Notes: generated by a model not told the origin, from the sequence alone. DNA of 64,000 bases from Paenibacillus sp. LHD-117 (GCF_030929555.1 NZ_JAVFVT010000011.1:116879-180878); one strand, 5' to 3'. Shown: positions 9,687-18,483, numbered from the stretch's first letter. Numbers and translations: made by a program.

Positions 9687-9715
9687 GCATAGTTTGAGGC
9701 GGCCTAGCCATACTA
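9687..9715 (+). promoter_or_regulatory. putative sigma-G promoter of the small spore protein gene
   Basis: GCATA at 9687-9691 and CATACTA at 9709-9715, 17 bases apart, match the forespore sigma-G consensus (GnATA, 17-18, CATnnTA). It lies 26 bases before the SASP start codon. Confidence 0.65.
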
Positions 9716-9740
9716 AACTTGGACGGGGAGGTGATTAACA

Positions 9741-9884
9741 ATGGCTAAAAACAAAAACAATAAAGCCGCTCAAAACAACAAGTTCAATGCCGAATTCGCG
9801 GAAGAGTTCAACCAGAACAACGCTGCGAGCAACCAAGCTGCGAACCAAAAAGCGAATCAACAAAACCAACAAAATCAACAATAA
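9741..9884 (+). CDS. gamma-type small acid-soluble spore protein
   Basis: A 47-residue protein (MAKNKNNKAAQNNKFNAEFA and EEFNQNNAASNQAANQKANQ, then a Q/N-rich tail). The low-complexity N/Q/A/K composition with the FNAEFAEEF block is typical of gamma-type SASP (SspE family), an amino acid store in the spore that the GPR protease degrades at germination. The ribosome site GGAGGTG is strong. A sigma-G-like promoter lies just upstream and a strong terminator just downstream, so it is a monocistronic forespore gene. Confidence 0.88.
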   Translation: MAKNKNNKAAQNNKFNAEFAEEFNQNNAASNQAANQKANQQNQQNQQ

Positions 9885-9915
9885 TACGGTCACCGATAGC
9901 ATGATGATCGAAGAG

Positions 9916-9941
9916 AGAGGAGCCATAGCGGCTCCTCTTTT
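9916..9941 (+). terminator. terminator of the small spore protein gene
   Basis: AGAGGAGCC and GGCTCCTCT pair around ATAGC, followed by four T. Confidence 0.85.
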
Positions 9942-10016
9942 CATTTGTCGAAATCTGGGATATAATGTAGGGAAATTTTACATCCCCATTATTCGACGAA
10001 AGCACGGTGACGGAAC

Positions 10017-11402
10017 ATGCGAACGGCCAGATGGTTCAACCGAAACGCGAACGACGTAACGCCAGACGAAACGAAGCAGGAACGAATGAATCAGTTGTTG
10101 AACGAGTCCGTTGTCATATCCGATCAACTGAAAGCTGCGGTTGACGAGGTGGACGGTACGATCGGACATTTATCGGCGATCGCTGACGCATCCCACTCCC
10201 AAGAGCAGAAGCTAAGGCACTCCAGCTCGCTTGCGATGAGCCGAATCGAAGAAACGTTCTCCTCCCTGCAGGAAGTGGCGGCGGCGGCCGAGCAGATCAG
10301 CGGCGCATCGGCGCACTTGAACGAGAAAAGCAAGGAGACAAAAGAAGTCGTGCTCGACGTTTGCCGTTCGCTGATCGATACCGATGAGGCGATGAACGAG
10401 CTCAAGCGGCAAAACGAAACGATGGAACGCCATATTTTGGAACTCATACAGCATACATCTCAAATAAACGAAATCAATGCCCTCATTCATGAGATCGTAT
10501 CGCAGACGTCGCTTCTCGCACTCAACGCTTCCATCGAGGCGGCGCATGCAGGCGAATACGGACGCGGCTTCTCGGTCGTCGCATCGCAGATCAAGAAGCT
10601 GGCGGAGCAAAGCGCGAATGCCGTCAAACGTTCGACCGGCATGGTCGAGCAGATCGAAGGCGGGGTAAGGCTCGTCGTGGATGCGGTCGGCAAGGAGAAG
10701 CTTTCGGTAGAGCGGAGCGTCTCGGAGATGGCCGTCAACAAGGAGAGGATGGATGCCATCTTCACCAAGATTACCGAGGTCGACGAGCTTGTTAGCCAGA
10801 CGGCGGCAGCCAGCAGCGAACAAACGGATCATATGAACGGCACGACCGCCATGCTGAAGGATGTCGTGGATTCCGTCAACGAAACGATACATAGCGTCGA
10901 CGAGACGCTCTTGATGGCGAACAAGCAGCGCGAGCAGATTAACAAGCTCAGCCGGGTTAGAGTTAATCTCGGACGCTCTTCTTCGGAGCTGTCGAAGGCG
11001 GTCGATCAAGTCGGCGTGAAACGGAACGCGAACGAAGCCAAAGGCAATGTTGCCGCGCTGCGTGAGTGGCTCATGGCCGCGGCGGCCGATCCGGAGCTCA
11101 CGACGCTCGATGAAGTCGCGCACGGCCGCAAGCTTGCCGCTATGTTAAGCTCGAAGCCTGATATCGAGGCGATCTGGTCGAATCGCGCGGACGGTTCGTT
11201 TTTGATTTCGCTTCCCGAGGCCGGGCTGTTGAACGCGAAGAGCAGGGAATGGTGGAAACGGGCGATGGCGGGCCAACCGTTCCAATCCGAGGCGTACGTG
11301 TCCGCGATTACGAAGCAGCTTTGTTTGACGATCTCCGTGCCGATTCGCGATGCCGAGGGACAAGTCGTCGGCGTCATCGGAGCGGATATATCCATTCGAT
11401 AA
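10017..11402 (+). CDS. soluble methyl-accepting chemotaxis-type protein with C-terminal Cache-like sensor
   Basis: A 461-residue protein without any hydrophobic segment. Residues about 20-340 are a chemoreceptor signalling coiled coil; the hairpin tip is recognisable as [20 protein letters not shown] followed by [20 protein letters not shown], which would bind CheA and CheW. The last 115 residues ([75 protein letters not shown]) look like a single Cache (PDC) sensor. In most receptors Cache is periplasmic and N-terminal; here it is cytosolic and C-terminal, so it probably senses an internal ligand. Monocistronic; ribosome site weak (GGTGACGGA). Confidence 0.88.
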   Translation: MRTARWFNRNANDVTPDETKQERMNQLLNESVVISDQLKAAVDEVDGTIGHLSAIADASHSQEQKLRHSSSLAMSRIEETFSSLQEVAAAAEQISGASAHLNEKSKETKEVVLDVCRSLIDTDEAMNELKRQNETMERHILELIQHTSQINEINALIHEIVSQTSLLALNASIEAAHAGEYGRGFSVVASQIKKLAEQSANAVKRSTGMVEQIEGGVRLVVDAVGKEKLSVERSVSEMAVNKERMDAIFTKITEVDELVSQTAAASSEQTDHMNGTTAMLKDVVDSVNETIHSVDETLLMANKQREQINKLSRVRVNLGRSSSELSKAVDQVGVKRNANEAKGNVAALREWLMAAAADPELTTLDEVAHGRKLAAMLSSKPDIEAIWSNRADGSFLISLPEAGLLNAKSREWWKRAMAGQPFQSEAYVSAITKQLCLTISVPIRDAEGQVVGVIGADISIR

Positions 11403-11429
11403 ACCATGCAATCATAAATGGCGCATTTA

Positions 11430-11464
11430 GCCGTCGCAGCCATAGGCTCGGCGGCTCTTTTTTG
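11430..11464 (+). terminator. terminator after the chemoreceptor gene
   Basis: AGCCGTCG-CAGCC pairs with GGCT-CGGCGGCT and is followed by six T. Confidence 0.75.
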
Positions 11465-11618
11465 TTAGGAAGCATGCTCCTTCCAGCCGGTGGCAGCATC
11501 TCGGTCTCTAGACGGAGGCAAAGTTCAACCGGCCGTCCCTACTTGTTCGAGGGCGGAATGCGCTATACTGGATTTACAAAGAATTAAACCATGCTGATTG
11601 TGTAAGGAGTTGTGCGGA

Positions 11619-12653
11619 ATGAACGGAAATTTCGCCGGCCGGTTGTTTACCGGCTTGATCGTCATTACGGTAGGTTTGTTTTTCCTGCTGCGTCAATTAG
11701 GCGTTAGCCCATTCGAAAGCATTAGCATCGGCGAGCTGTTCTCGACATACTGGCCGTGCATATTAATGTATTTCGGCGTCGCCCAGCTGCTTAGCGGCCG
11801 CTTTCATGGCGGCTCTGGCTGGTGGGGAGCGGTTATGCTGCTCATCGGCTTCGTGTTTCTCGGCAACAACCTGGAATGGTTCACTTGGTCGATTGGCGAT
11901 ATCGTGCCGTTCCTCATACCCATCGTCATCATTATCGTAGGTTTAAGAATGATCTGGAAACCGAGCAAGCCGCAGCACAAGGCGCCTCCCGCGGATGAGT
12001 GGAAGTCTTATCGCCCATACGACAAGGAATCGGCGGATGTTCCGCCAGCGCCACCTCTTCATCCGGATCCGACGGCGCCGGGTGGCGGGGAAGACGCATA
12101 TAAGCGAGTAGACGGAACTGATCCGAATTACGAAAGCGGCCATATCGGCAATGAAGAGGATGAGGATGACGATCATGACGGCCGAATGCATGCGAACAAA
12201 CAACGTCGGAAGAAAGGCGGCTCGGATCATGGCCGCGGCGGGCATGTGGAGTGGTGGAATCATAATGATCCGAAAGTGATGAACCGCTCCGGGTTTATCG
12301 GCGACATTCACATGGGTCAGGATTATTGGGAGCTGAAGCCGCTTAACATCTCGCATTTCATCGGCGATACGGTGCTCGATTTGACGAAAGCCGAGATTCC
12401 GTACGGTGAGACGAAGGTCAACATTTCCTCTTTCATCGGCGATGTGAAGATCTATGTGCCGAACGATTACGATCTGGGCATCCAAGTCGTTTCCAGCGCT
12501 TTTATCGGCGACGTGAAGGTGCTCGGTCAGAAGGAAGGCGGCCTGTTCACGAACGTGAATACGACGTCGCCGAGATATTCGGATTCGGACAAAAAAATCA
12601 AGCTTATCGTCAGCACCTTTATCGGCGATACTCGCGTCATAAAAGTGGGGTGA
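11619..12653 (+). CDS. liaF: LiaF-like membrane protein (cell-wall stress module)
   Basis: 344 residues. Four membrane helices fill residues about 10-110 (FTGLIVITVGLFFLLRQLG, TYWPCILMYFGVAQLLSG, WWGAVMLLIGFVFLG, IVPFLIPIVIIIVGLRMIW). A charged, proline-rich linker follows, then a C-terminal LiaF domain with five similar strands, each with xFIGD: SGFIGD, SHFIGD, SSFIGD, SAFIGD, STFIGD. LiaF restrains the LiaS kinase until cell-wall antibiotics or other envelope stress appear. The ATG at 11619 with AAGGAG nine bases upstream is preferred over the GTG at 11598. First gene of liaF-liaS-liaR; liaS starts ten bases after its stop. Confidence 0.92.
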   Translation: MNGNFAGRLFTGLIVITVGLFFLLRQLGVSPFESISIGELFSTYWPCILMYFGVAQLLSGRFHGGSGWWGAVMLLIGFVFLGNNLEWFTWSIGDIVPFLIPIVIIIVGLRMIWKPSKPQHKAPPADEWKSYRPYDKESADVPPAPPLHPDPTAPGGGEDAYKRVDGTDPNYESGHIGNEEDEDDDHDGRMHANKQRRKKGGSDHGRGGHVEWWNHNDPKVMNRSGFIGDIHMGQDYWELKPLNISHFIGDTVLDLTKAEIPYGETKVNISSFIGDVKIYVPNDYDLGIQVVSSAFIGDVKVLGQKEGGLFTNVNTTSPRYSDSDKKIKLIVSTFIGDTRVIKVG

Positions 12654-12663
12654 CGATACCGTT

Positions 12664-13698
12664 ATGATGGTTCGGTTCTTGCGAAGCGGCAAGTGGGAGC
12701 TGGTCGGCATGTTCGTCCTCGCTTCCGTCGTTTCGGTACTGCTGGCGTTTCTATTCTGGAACATGATGCAGGAGCATTTCGGTTACGCGGAACTAAAAAT
12801 AGGATCGGGAGTCATCGTGCTGCTGGTGAGCGCCGGATTCGGCTATTGGGCCGCGCAGCGGTTCGGCCAGCGGCTCGATTCGTTGTTTCTTGCCATCAAG
12901 CAAGCGGTAAACGGCAATTATGAGGTGCGGATCACGGAGAACGGCACGAATTCGTTTGGACCGCTTTATCGGGAATTCAACGAGCTCGCCAAAAACATGG
13001 AAGAGAAGATGAAGCTGCTCCAGCAGCTCGGCGAAGAGAAAGTGCTGACGGATTCGGCATCGAACGAAGCGGCCGTATTAGAGGAGAGGAAGCGAATGGC
13101 GCGTGATCTTCACGACACGGTCAGCCAACAGCTGTTCGCCATTCATATGTGCGCATCCTCCCTGCCGAAGCTTCAGGAAGTGGACGAGGCGAGGGCGGCA
13201 TCCGTGCTGGACCAGTTGATCCAAATGTCGAATCTGGCGCAGAAGCAAATGCGCAACTTCATCGCGCAGCTTCGTCCGATGGAGCTTGAAGGCAAGACGC
13301 TGCAGGAGGCGCTGGACAAGTGGTTTCCCGACTTTTGCCGGCAGAACAAGCTGCAAGGCGTGCTGGAATGGCGCTTGAACGAACAGCTGAGCGAGGCGAA
13401 GGAGCAACAGCTGTTCCTAATCGTGCAGGAAGCGATGGCGAACGTCGTGAAGCATGCCAAGGCGGACGGCTGCACGTTAACGTTAACGGATACGGAGCGA
13501 CAGGTCGTCATGATGTTGTCCGATGACGGCGCCGGCTTCAAGGCGGACGAAGTACGCCGAGGTTCATACGGCTTGTCGACGATGCAGGAGCGGGCGCAGA
13601 AGCTGGGCGGCACGGCAGAGATCATCAGCAAGCTGGGAAGCGGGACGAGGGTCAGAGTCACCATACCGAAAATTTACCGGGGAGAGCAAAATCGATGA
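12664..13698 (+). CDS. liaS: LiaS-like sensor histidine kinase
   Basis: 344 residues with two N-terminal membrane helices (about 10-30 and 40-62) and almost no outside loop, the layout of intramembrane-sensing kinases. A HAMP-like segment follows, then the HisKA_3 phosphoacceptor in ERKRMARDLHDTVSQQLFAI and a HATPase_c domain (QEAMANVVKHAKADGCTL, LSDDGAGFK, GSYGLSTMQERAQKLGG). It phosphorylates LiaR under envelope stress. Its last four bases overlap the liaR start (ATGA at 13695), a sign of coupled translation. Confidence 0.93.
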   Translation: MMVRFLRSGKWELVGMFVLASVVSVLLAFLFWNMMQEHFGYAELKIGSGVIVLLVSAGFGYWAAQRFGQRLDSLFLAIKQAVNGNYEVRITENGTNSFGPLYREFNELAKNMEEKMKLLQQLGEEKVLTDSASNEAAVLEERKRMARDLHDTVSQQLFAIHMCASSLPKLQEVDEARAASVLDQLIQMSNLAQKQMRNFIAQLRPMELEGKTLQEALDKWFPDFCRQNKLQGVLEWRLNEQLSEAKEQQLFLIVQEAMANVVKHAKADGCTLTLTDTERQVVMMLSDDGAGFKADEVRRGSYGLSTMQERAQKLGGTAEIISKLGSGTRVRVTIPKIYRGEQNR

Positions 13699-14360
13699 GC
13701 GCAGCGGGAAACATAAGAGTGATGATCGTAGACGATCACGATATGGTTCGGATCGGCCTCCGCACGTATTTGATGCTGGAGCCGAAGTTTGAAGTCATCG
13801 CGGAAGCGAAGAGCGGCGCCGACGCGATCAGGCAGTTGGAAGCGTTCAGTGAAGAAGAGCGGCCGCATATTATTTTGATGGATTTGATGATGCCCGAGAT
13901 GGACGGCATCGAAGCGACACGTACGATCATGTCGAATCATCCTTCGATGAAGATCGTCATGCTGACGAGTTTCCTTGAAGATGACAAGGTGTACGGGGCG
14001 ATCGAAGCGGGTGCGGTCAGTTACGTATTAAAAACCGTATCCGCCGAAGAGCTGATCTACGCGATCAACGGAGCGTTCAAGGGCATGCCGGTTATGACGG
14101 CCGACGTGTCGCAGGCGCTTACGAGAGGTCTTCGCCAGAGGACTGCGCAATCCGGCGACGAGGAACTGACGGAGCGGGAGAAGGAAGTGCTGCTGCTGAT
14201 CGCGGACGGACAATCCAACAAGGAAATCGCCGAGGAGCTTCATATCAGCATCAAGACGGTCAAAACCCATGTGAGCAACCTGCTTATGAAGTGCGAGCTC
14301 GAAGATCGTACGCAGCTGGCCGTGCTTGCGCACCGCAAAGGTTGGGCGAATCGCACATAA
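13695..14360 (+). CDS. liaR: LiaR-like response regulator (NarL/FixJ family)
   Basis: 221 residues: receiver domain (VMIVDDHDMVRIGL, phosphoacceptor aspartate in IILMDLMMPEMDGIEATR, VMLTSFLEDDKVYGAIEAGA) and a LuxR-type helix-turn-helix (LTEREKEVLLLIADGQSNKE and HISIKTVKTHVSNLLMK). In Bacillus LiaR activates genes for phage-shock-like envelope protection. Start overlaps the liaS stop, so the three genes make one operon. Confidence 0.93.
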   Translation: MSAAGNIRVMIVDDHDMVRIGLRTYLMLEPKFEVIAEAKSGADAIRQLEAFSEEERPHIILMDLMMPEMDGIEATRTIMSNHPSMKIVMLTSFLEDDKVYGAIEAGAVSYVLKTVSAEELIYAINGAFKGMPVMTADVSQALTRGLRQRTAQSGDEELTEREKEVLLLIADGQSNKEIAEELHISIKTVKTHVSNLLMKCELEDRTQLAVLAHRKGWANRT

Positions 14361-14419
14361 GCGCACAGTCGACGGGATATACTACTCTCTAGCATAAACC
14401 AAATGATGGAGGGTTAGGC

Positions 14420-14833
14420 ATGATACCGATCTCATCAAGCGTGGAAGGCCAAGAGAAAAAGTTTACGGAAGTGCAAGTGCTGCTGCAAGAACGGCAATTC
14501 TCGCTCGGCGGCAATTGGGACTATGACGGAGGTACGTTCGATCGGGCGCTCGATGGAGAGAACAAGGTTTGGCTTCGGATTCCGTTCCGGGTGACCGATG
14601 GCAACATCGACAGCGAGCTTTCGGAGAATAACGCCCAGATCCAATTCGGCCAGCCGTTCGTTCTCAAACATTTGTATAATGAGGGGAACGATCCGGAAGC
14701 TTCCGTACGGTTCGTCGGCGCCATGTTCGATCAGTTTCAATCGCCCGTCGATCCTGATGCCAAGGTCGAGCGGCGCTGGGTGGAACGAGGCGAAGCGGTC
14801 ATGCGGGAAGTCGAGAACGCGATTCCTTTCTAA
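14420..14833 (+). CDS. YugN-like family protein
   Basis: 137 residues, cytosolic, no membrane segment. The start IPISSSVEGQEKKFTEVQ and the central GGNWDYDGGTFDRALDGE and VWLRIPFRVT are typical of the YugN-like family of Bacillales, whose function is not known. Ribosome site GGAGGG eight bases from the ATG. It lies after the lia operon but has its own terminator, after which the attL repeat of the integrated element begins. Confidence 0.85.
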   Translation: MIPISSSVEGQEKKFTEVQVLLQERQFSLGGNWDYDGGTFDRALDGENKVWLRIPFRVTDGNIDSELSENNAQIQFGQPFVLKHLYNEGNDPEASVRFVGAMFDQFQSPVDPDAKVERRWVERGEAVMREVENAIPF

Positions 14834-14866
14834 CCACCAGCGAACATACGCAATGAACCGATAACG

Positions 14867-14898
14867 AACTCTCCATAGCCGATATGGAGAGTTTTTTA
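14867..14898 (+). terminator. terminator after the yugN-like gene
   Basis: AACTCTCCATA and TATGGAGAGTT pair perfectly around GCCGA, followed by a T run. The integrated element starts 16 bases later. Confidence 0.88.
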
Positions 14899-14913
14899 TG
14901 TTAGATTAAATTC

Positions 14914-14931
14914 CTTTTAAGTTTGTTTTAA
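14914..14931 (+). other. attL core repeat
   Basis: CTTTTAAGTTTGTTTTAA, identical to 25795-25812, at the outer edge of the element next to the integrase 3' end. It does not lie in a tRNA gene; the target is intergenic between yugN-like and htrA. Confidence 0.8.
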
Positions 14932-14969
14932 AAGAAATTCGATGTGTAGTCAGCATTTATAAGGGGTAT

Positions 14970-14988
14970 TGCCCACAAGTTGCCCACA
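14970..14988 (+). promoter_or_regulatory. putative integrase arm-binding repeats, left
   Basis: Two copies of TGCCCACA, at 14970 and 14981, 11 bases apart (one helical turn), between attL and the integrase gene. A matching pair with the same spacing lies near attR at 25676-25694. Confidence 0.55.
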
Positions 14989-14994
14989 AACTGT

Positions 14995-15783
14995 TTAAAA
15001 CTCGCCGAGCAGCGCATCGAGCTTATCGACGTTTGCCCGACGTCTTGTCTCTGTAACGTGATAATAGACGCGCTTGGTCATTTCATCAGATGCATGTCCG
15101 AGCTGTTTCTGGATATCCTCCAGGGTGACCTCTGCTTCCGCGCTGAGGCTTGTAAACGTGTGTCGCAATCCGTGAGCCGTTATAAGCTTGCGGGGGATGC
15201 CTGCGGCCTCTAACGCTTCTTCAAGCATATCGTTGATTTTTGATTGTCTTAGTGGGTAACCAGGTAAGTGTGAAGTTGGCATAACAAAAGCAAATTCGCG
15301 TTCAGTATGGTACTTGGATCCGGACAGCAGCCGGAATGCTTTGAGGTCACGGAGCTGAGCATCAAATACATCGGCGACACGCCTGCTGATGTCGATTGTG
15401 CGTCGGGATTCTTTTGTCTTTGGTGGACCAATCTCATAATGCCGCAGACCTCGTTTTTCATACAGAGTGGCGGCGATCTTTACTGTTAGCTTTTTCGTAT
15501 CAATTCGCACCGGCTCAAGCGCTCCAAGCTCTCCGATACGCATGCCGGTGTGTGCCAAGATAAACACCGTCCGGCTAAATTGCCGCCAGCCGAAAGCATC
15601 TCTTGGCCGTTCAGCTTCTGCCGCTTTGTCCTTTGCGGCACGGATTACTGCAAGCAGCTGGTCCTTTTCGAGAAATTTAGGAACTTCATCAATATCCTCG
15701 TCCGTTTCTTCTTCCTTCGGAAGGATGGCTCCAGCAGCAGGGTTTGAGCCTATCTGACCGCGCTTGACAGCATCGTCGAGAAG
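14995..15783 (-). pseudogene. int: tyrosine integrase, N-terminal part deleted
   Basis: The frame holds the complete catalytic domain: first arginine in HTGMRIGEL, HxxR in HGLRHTF, LGHASDEMT and the tyrosine in KRVYYH. Upstream of a possible GTG at 15567 the frame stays open and still reads like integrase (LLDDAVKRGQIGSNPAAG to about 15783), but there the sequence becomes the SLH-type amidase on the other strand. The arm-binding domain and most of the core-binding domain are gone. The protein would carry out site-specific recombination between attP and attB if whole; as it stands, excision is unlikely. Reading outwards at the left end of an element is the usual integrase position. Confidence 0.85.
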
Positions 15784-16485
15784 AACATGGTGCTGAACAT
15801 GTCGCTCTACCAGTTCGAGCGGTTTAAGCAGCTAGGTGTGCCGGTGGCGCTGACTCGTAACAGCGACGTCACACTCGAGCCAAATCTGCGCACGACGCTG
15901 GTCAAGAACAGCGGGGCGAAGTACTGCATCTCGAACCACATTAACGCGGCCCCAGCGGCGACGGCGGCGGGCGCCGAGGTCATTCACAGCGTCTACAACG
16001 ACGGGAAGCTTGCCAAAGTTTTTGCGAAATCTCTCACGGCAGCGGGACAAACACTCCGACCGACGGCTACTTATAGTCGGAAGAACGACGGAGGCAGCGA
16101 TTACTACTTTATGCACCGGAACACCGGCACCGTCGGAACGAATATCATCGAATACGGCTTCTGCTCGAATGCTGCAGATGCTGCCCGACTGCTCGCGAAC
16201 TGGAAGAAATACGCGGAGGTGGTCGTAAAAGCTTACTGTGAATTCACCGGCCGCAAGTATACGGATCCGGTTGATCCGGATCCCGTGACGCCACCGGCGG
16301 AAACGGTGGAGGGCTTCAAGGATATCGCCGGGCATTGGGCGGTGGACTTGATCGTAAAGGCCAAGAAGGCTGGAGTGATGAACGGCGTCGCCGACGATCG
16401 TTTTGCGCCTGATGAGCCGGTCACGCGTGCGCAGCTGGCCGTCATGCTTGATCGGCTCGGATTACTAGACAAGGGGGTGAAATAG
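15772..16485 (+). pseudogene. phage-type N-acetylmuramoyl-L-alanine amidase with SLH domain, 5' end deleted
   Basis: Amidase_3-type catalytic domain starting in the middle: SIVEKNMVLNMSLYQFERF, LGVPVALTRNSDVTLEP, AKYCISNHINAAPA, and GTNIIEYGFCSNAADAARL with the catalytic glutamate. A short linker and one SLH repeat (FKDIAGHWAVDLIVKAKKAG, DRFAPDEPVTRAQLAVML) follow. The first zinc ligand histidine and the conserved opening GHGG-type motif are missing, because the sequence before 15772 belongs to the integrase on the other strand. An ATG at 15787 would allow a shortened product, but it would lack a metal ligand. SLH-tailed lysins are common in Paenibacillus phages. The holin starts three bases after the stop. 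Confidence 0.85.
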
Positions 16486-16488
16486 AAG

Positions 16489-16724
16489 ATGGAAAACGAA
16501 ATCATCCAATATATAGTATCTGAAGCGCTGGTGCTCATGCCGGTGCTTTTTATTTTTGGCCTGTTGCTAAAAAACACGCCGAAAGTCGCTGACTGGACCA
16601 TCCCTTGGGTGCTGCTCGTCGTCGGCGTCGTCGGTGGCTACAGGGATCGGTGCAGGGCGTCCTCGTTACCGGCGTTACGGTACTGACGCATCAGCTCGCG
16701 AAGCAAACCATTAATAAGCAATAG
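16489..16724 (+). pseudogene. phage holin, frameshifted
   Basis: The first frame gives MENEIIQYIVSEALVLMPVL and FIFGLLLKNTPKVADWTIPW, then VLLVVGVVGG, the start of a small two-helix phage holin. The homologous end, SVQGVLVTGVTVLTHQLAKQ then TINKQ, is in another frame and stops at 16724. Compared with intact relatives, a few residues around 16635-16645 are missing, so a small deletion of a length not divisible by three explains the shift. The in-frame product ends early at 16686 with an unrelated tail. Holins open the membrane for the lysin. Confidence 0.75.
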
Positions 16725-16930
16725 ACACGAATAAGTAATTTGGCAATATGTGGTAGCGGTAAAGCCCGAAGATGACATCGTGGGGTTGCGTTTGAAATTT
16801 CATTTTTAATTTTGAATTCTTCAAAATAGTTTGTTCACAAAAAAGACGCATTTGTAATGTAACTACTTCCATATTTAAGGTGTTATTGAATTAGAGCTGG
16901 CCAGCTTAAATTGATACAAATAAGGGAGTA

Positions 16931-18019
16931 GTGAGAGTTTTGAAGAAGATTATAAGTCTAATGTTAACCATCGCAATTTTATTTGTAACTGCAACAGCAT
17001 CAGTTGGTGCAGATGCTAGTATTCCAACTAACATTCCACCAACGATTCCAGCAGAGGGCATTACAAAAGATTACTTGAAAGATTTTACAAAATCATTTAA
17101 CAAGGAATATTTAAATGAAAACCCTGAATTTGCTGCTGCTCTGAATGAACTCAAAAAACTATTGCAAACTGAAGAAACAGATGTAAGAATTATTGAAAAA
17201 CAACTTCTCCAAACTGAGTCGATGAAAAAGTTAGCTATGGAACTAGGTGATACTGAAACACTTACGCTTTCTGCTATGAATTCACCGGAAAGTCAGGAAC
17301 AATTAAAAAGAATTGATGACCTCGCCCAGGAATTTTACAAACAGTATGAATTGACTGGAATTTTACCGGAGACTACTATTAATCAAGAAGTACTTGCTGT
17401 TGCCGAGGATAGAGAGTATGGAAATGATGATGTTTACAGTGTGTCCACAGGTGATGCTGTTATAGCTCTTTCAACTGTAGGAGTTGTTGAAACAGAGGCA
17501 AGATTGGCTACTAGGCTTGTTACTTTAGGTGCACTCTCGACTCTAGATGGCCCCTTACCAGTAGCAGACTTAATTTGTCTTGTTGTTGGGATATCTTTAC
17601 TATGGCACCATACGGCAACTAAACTTAGCAGTAACAGTACAGCAGTATCTAATCAGATTGGAACATATTACGGATCACAAGCAAAAACGAAAGCTATAGG
17701 AGTAATGATTGGCTCTGCCACCATCACTGCTCAAGTTAAGCAAGGATGGAACCATTTTGTGGCATATTTATTTCCTGTGAAACCAGGGGGGATAACATTA
17801 GGTAGAAATATGACTTTTGTAGATGCAGCAGAACATCTTAAAAAAAATCTCGATGTATGGTCTATCGGCAAAAATACAGCTAAAACATTAGCTGCCAATA
17901 TTTCATACGGAACTGGACCGTATGATGAAGTTCATAATACTAACGGTTGGTTTATGAACCGTCCACATTGGCATGCAAGAGTGCTTGGTGTAAGAGTAGG
18001 CGGACATTCCTTCTGGTAA
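16931..18019 (+). CDS. secreted SAR2788-type putative toxin
   Basis: 362 residues. A signal peptide (about 1-30, LKKIISLMLTIAILFVTATA-SVGA), a helical, acidic middle (30-150), a hydrophobic segment near 195-215 (LPVADLICLVVGISLLW) and a C-terminal domain with GWNHFVAYLFPVKPGG, KKNLDVWSIGKNTAKTLA and an ending rich in histidine, RPHWHARVLGVRVGGHSFW. This layout resembles the SAR2788 family of putative toxins; that call is from memory of the family pattern, not a search. The gene is AT-rich and uses codons unlike the backbone, a sign of transfer. Start: GTG 16931 or TTG 16940, both near GGGAG. The small gene after it is a probable immunity partner. Confidence 0.62.
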   Translation: MRVLKKIISLMLTIAILFVTATASVGADASIPTNIPPTIPAEGITKDYLKDFTKSFNKEYLNENPEFAAALNELKKLLQTEETDVRIIEKQLLQTESMKKLAMELGDTETLTLSAMNSPESQEQLKRIDDLAQEFYKQYELTGILPETTINQEVLAVAEDREYGNDDVYSVSTGDAVIALSTVGVVETEARLATRLVTLGALSTLDGPLPVADLICLVVGISLLWHHTATKLSSNSTAVSNQIGTYYGSQAKTKAIGVMIGSATITAQVKQGWNHFVAYLFPVKPGGITLGRNMTFVDAAEHLKKNLDVWSIGKNTAKTLAANISYGTGPYDEVHNTNGWFMNRPHWHARVLGVRVGGHSFW

Positions 18020-18087
18020 AAAAAAATTTAAAATATACCAACCCCAGCGTACAACGTGCGCTGGGGAATTTATTGGAGGTGTGATTT

Positions 18088-18474
18088 ATGTGTTATTTTT
18101 TATATGTCGCTACAAAAGACGAGATTTCTGAAGGCTTAGTCGAACTGTATCAACAAGACCATAATATCTATTTTGACAAGGTTAATGAGTATCTAAAAAT
18201 AAATGTTTCGAATCAATATTATCTTATACACCGACAATGTTCTTGTGATTTTATACGTACGAGTGATAATAGTTACAATGAAATATCTGCATTATTCAAT
18301 ATCTTGAGCAAACCATTTGAAATTATCTTACTTGATAAAAGTAATTTTCCTGATGTTGAATTAGACGATGTAATTATAAATGATACATTAACGGAAGAGC
18401 TTTCGCTGAATAAATTTTTGATGTTATACCCTGATAAGCTAGTTAGTTCAAGAAAATATATCGTTGGTATTTAA
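18088..18474 (+). CDS. small acidic protein, probable immunity partner of the upstream toxin
   Basis: 128 residues, strongly acidic, no signal peptide (MCYFLYVATKDEISEGLVEL at the start, then FFDKV-like, CSCDFIRTSDNSYNEISALF, PFEIILLDKSNFPDVELDDV). No family is recognised with confidence. It follows the putative secreted toxin by 68 bases, on the same strand, with a very good ribosome site (GGAGGTG) and the same AT-rich composition. A secreted toxin followed by a small acidic cytosolic protein is the usual toxin-immunity order; the function here is inference from that. Confidence 0.5.
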   Translation: MCYFLYVATKDEISEGLVELYQQDHNIYFDKVNEYLKINVSNQYYLIHRQCSCDFIRTSDNSYNEISALFNILSKPFEIILLDKSNFPDVELDDVIINDTLTEELSLNKFLMLYPDKLVSSRKYIVGI

Positions 18475-18483
18475 TATTATTGT

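Noticed and set aside
9945..9966. Promoter of the chemoreceptor gene (TTGTCG and TATAAT)
   Set aside because: The two boxes are only ten bases apart; the TATAAT alone may be used, but there is no proper -35.
14980..15213. Small plus-strand protein at the left end of the element
   Set aside because: It is the reverse strand of the integrase catalytic domain, which has a clear RHRY pattern.
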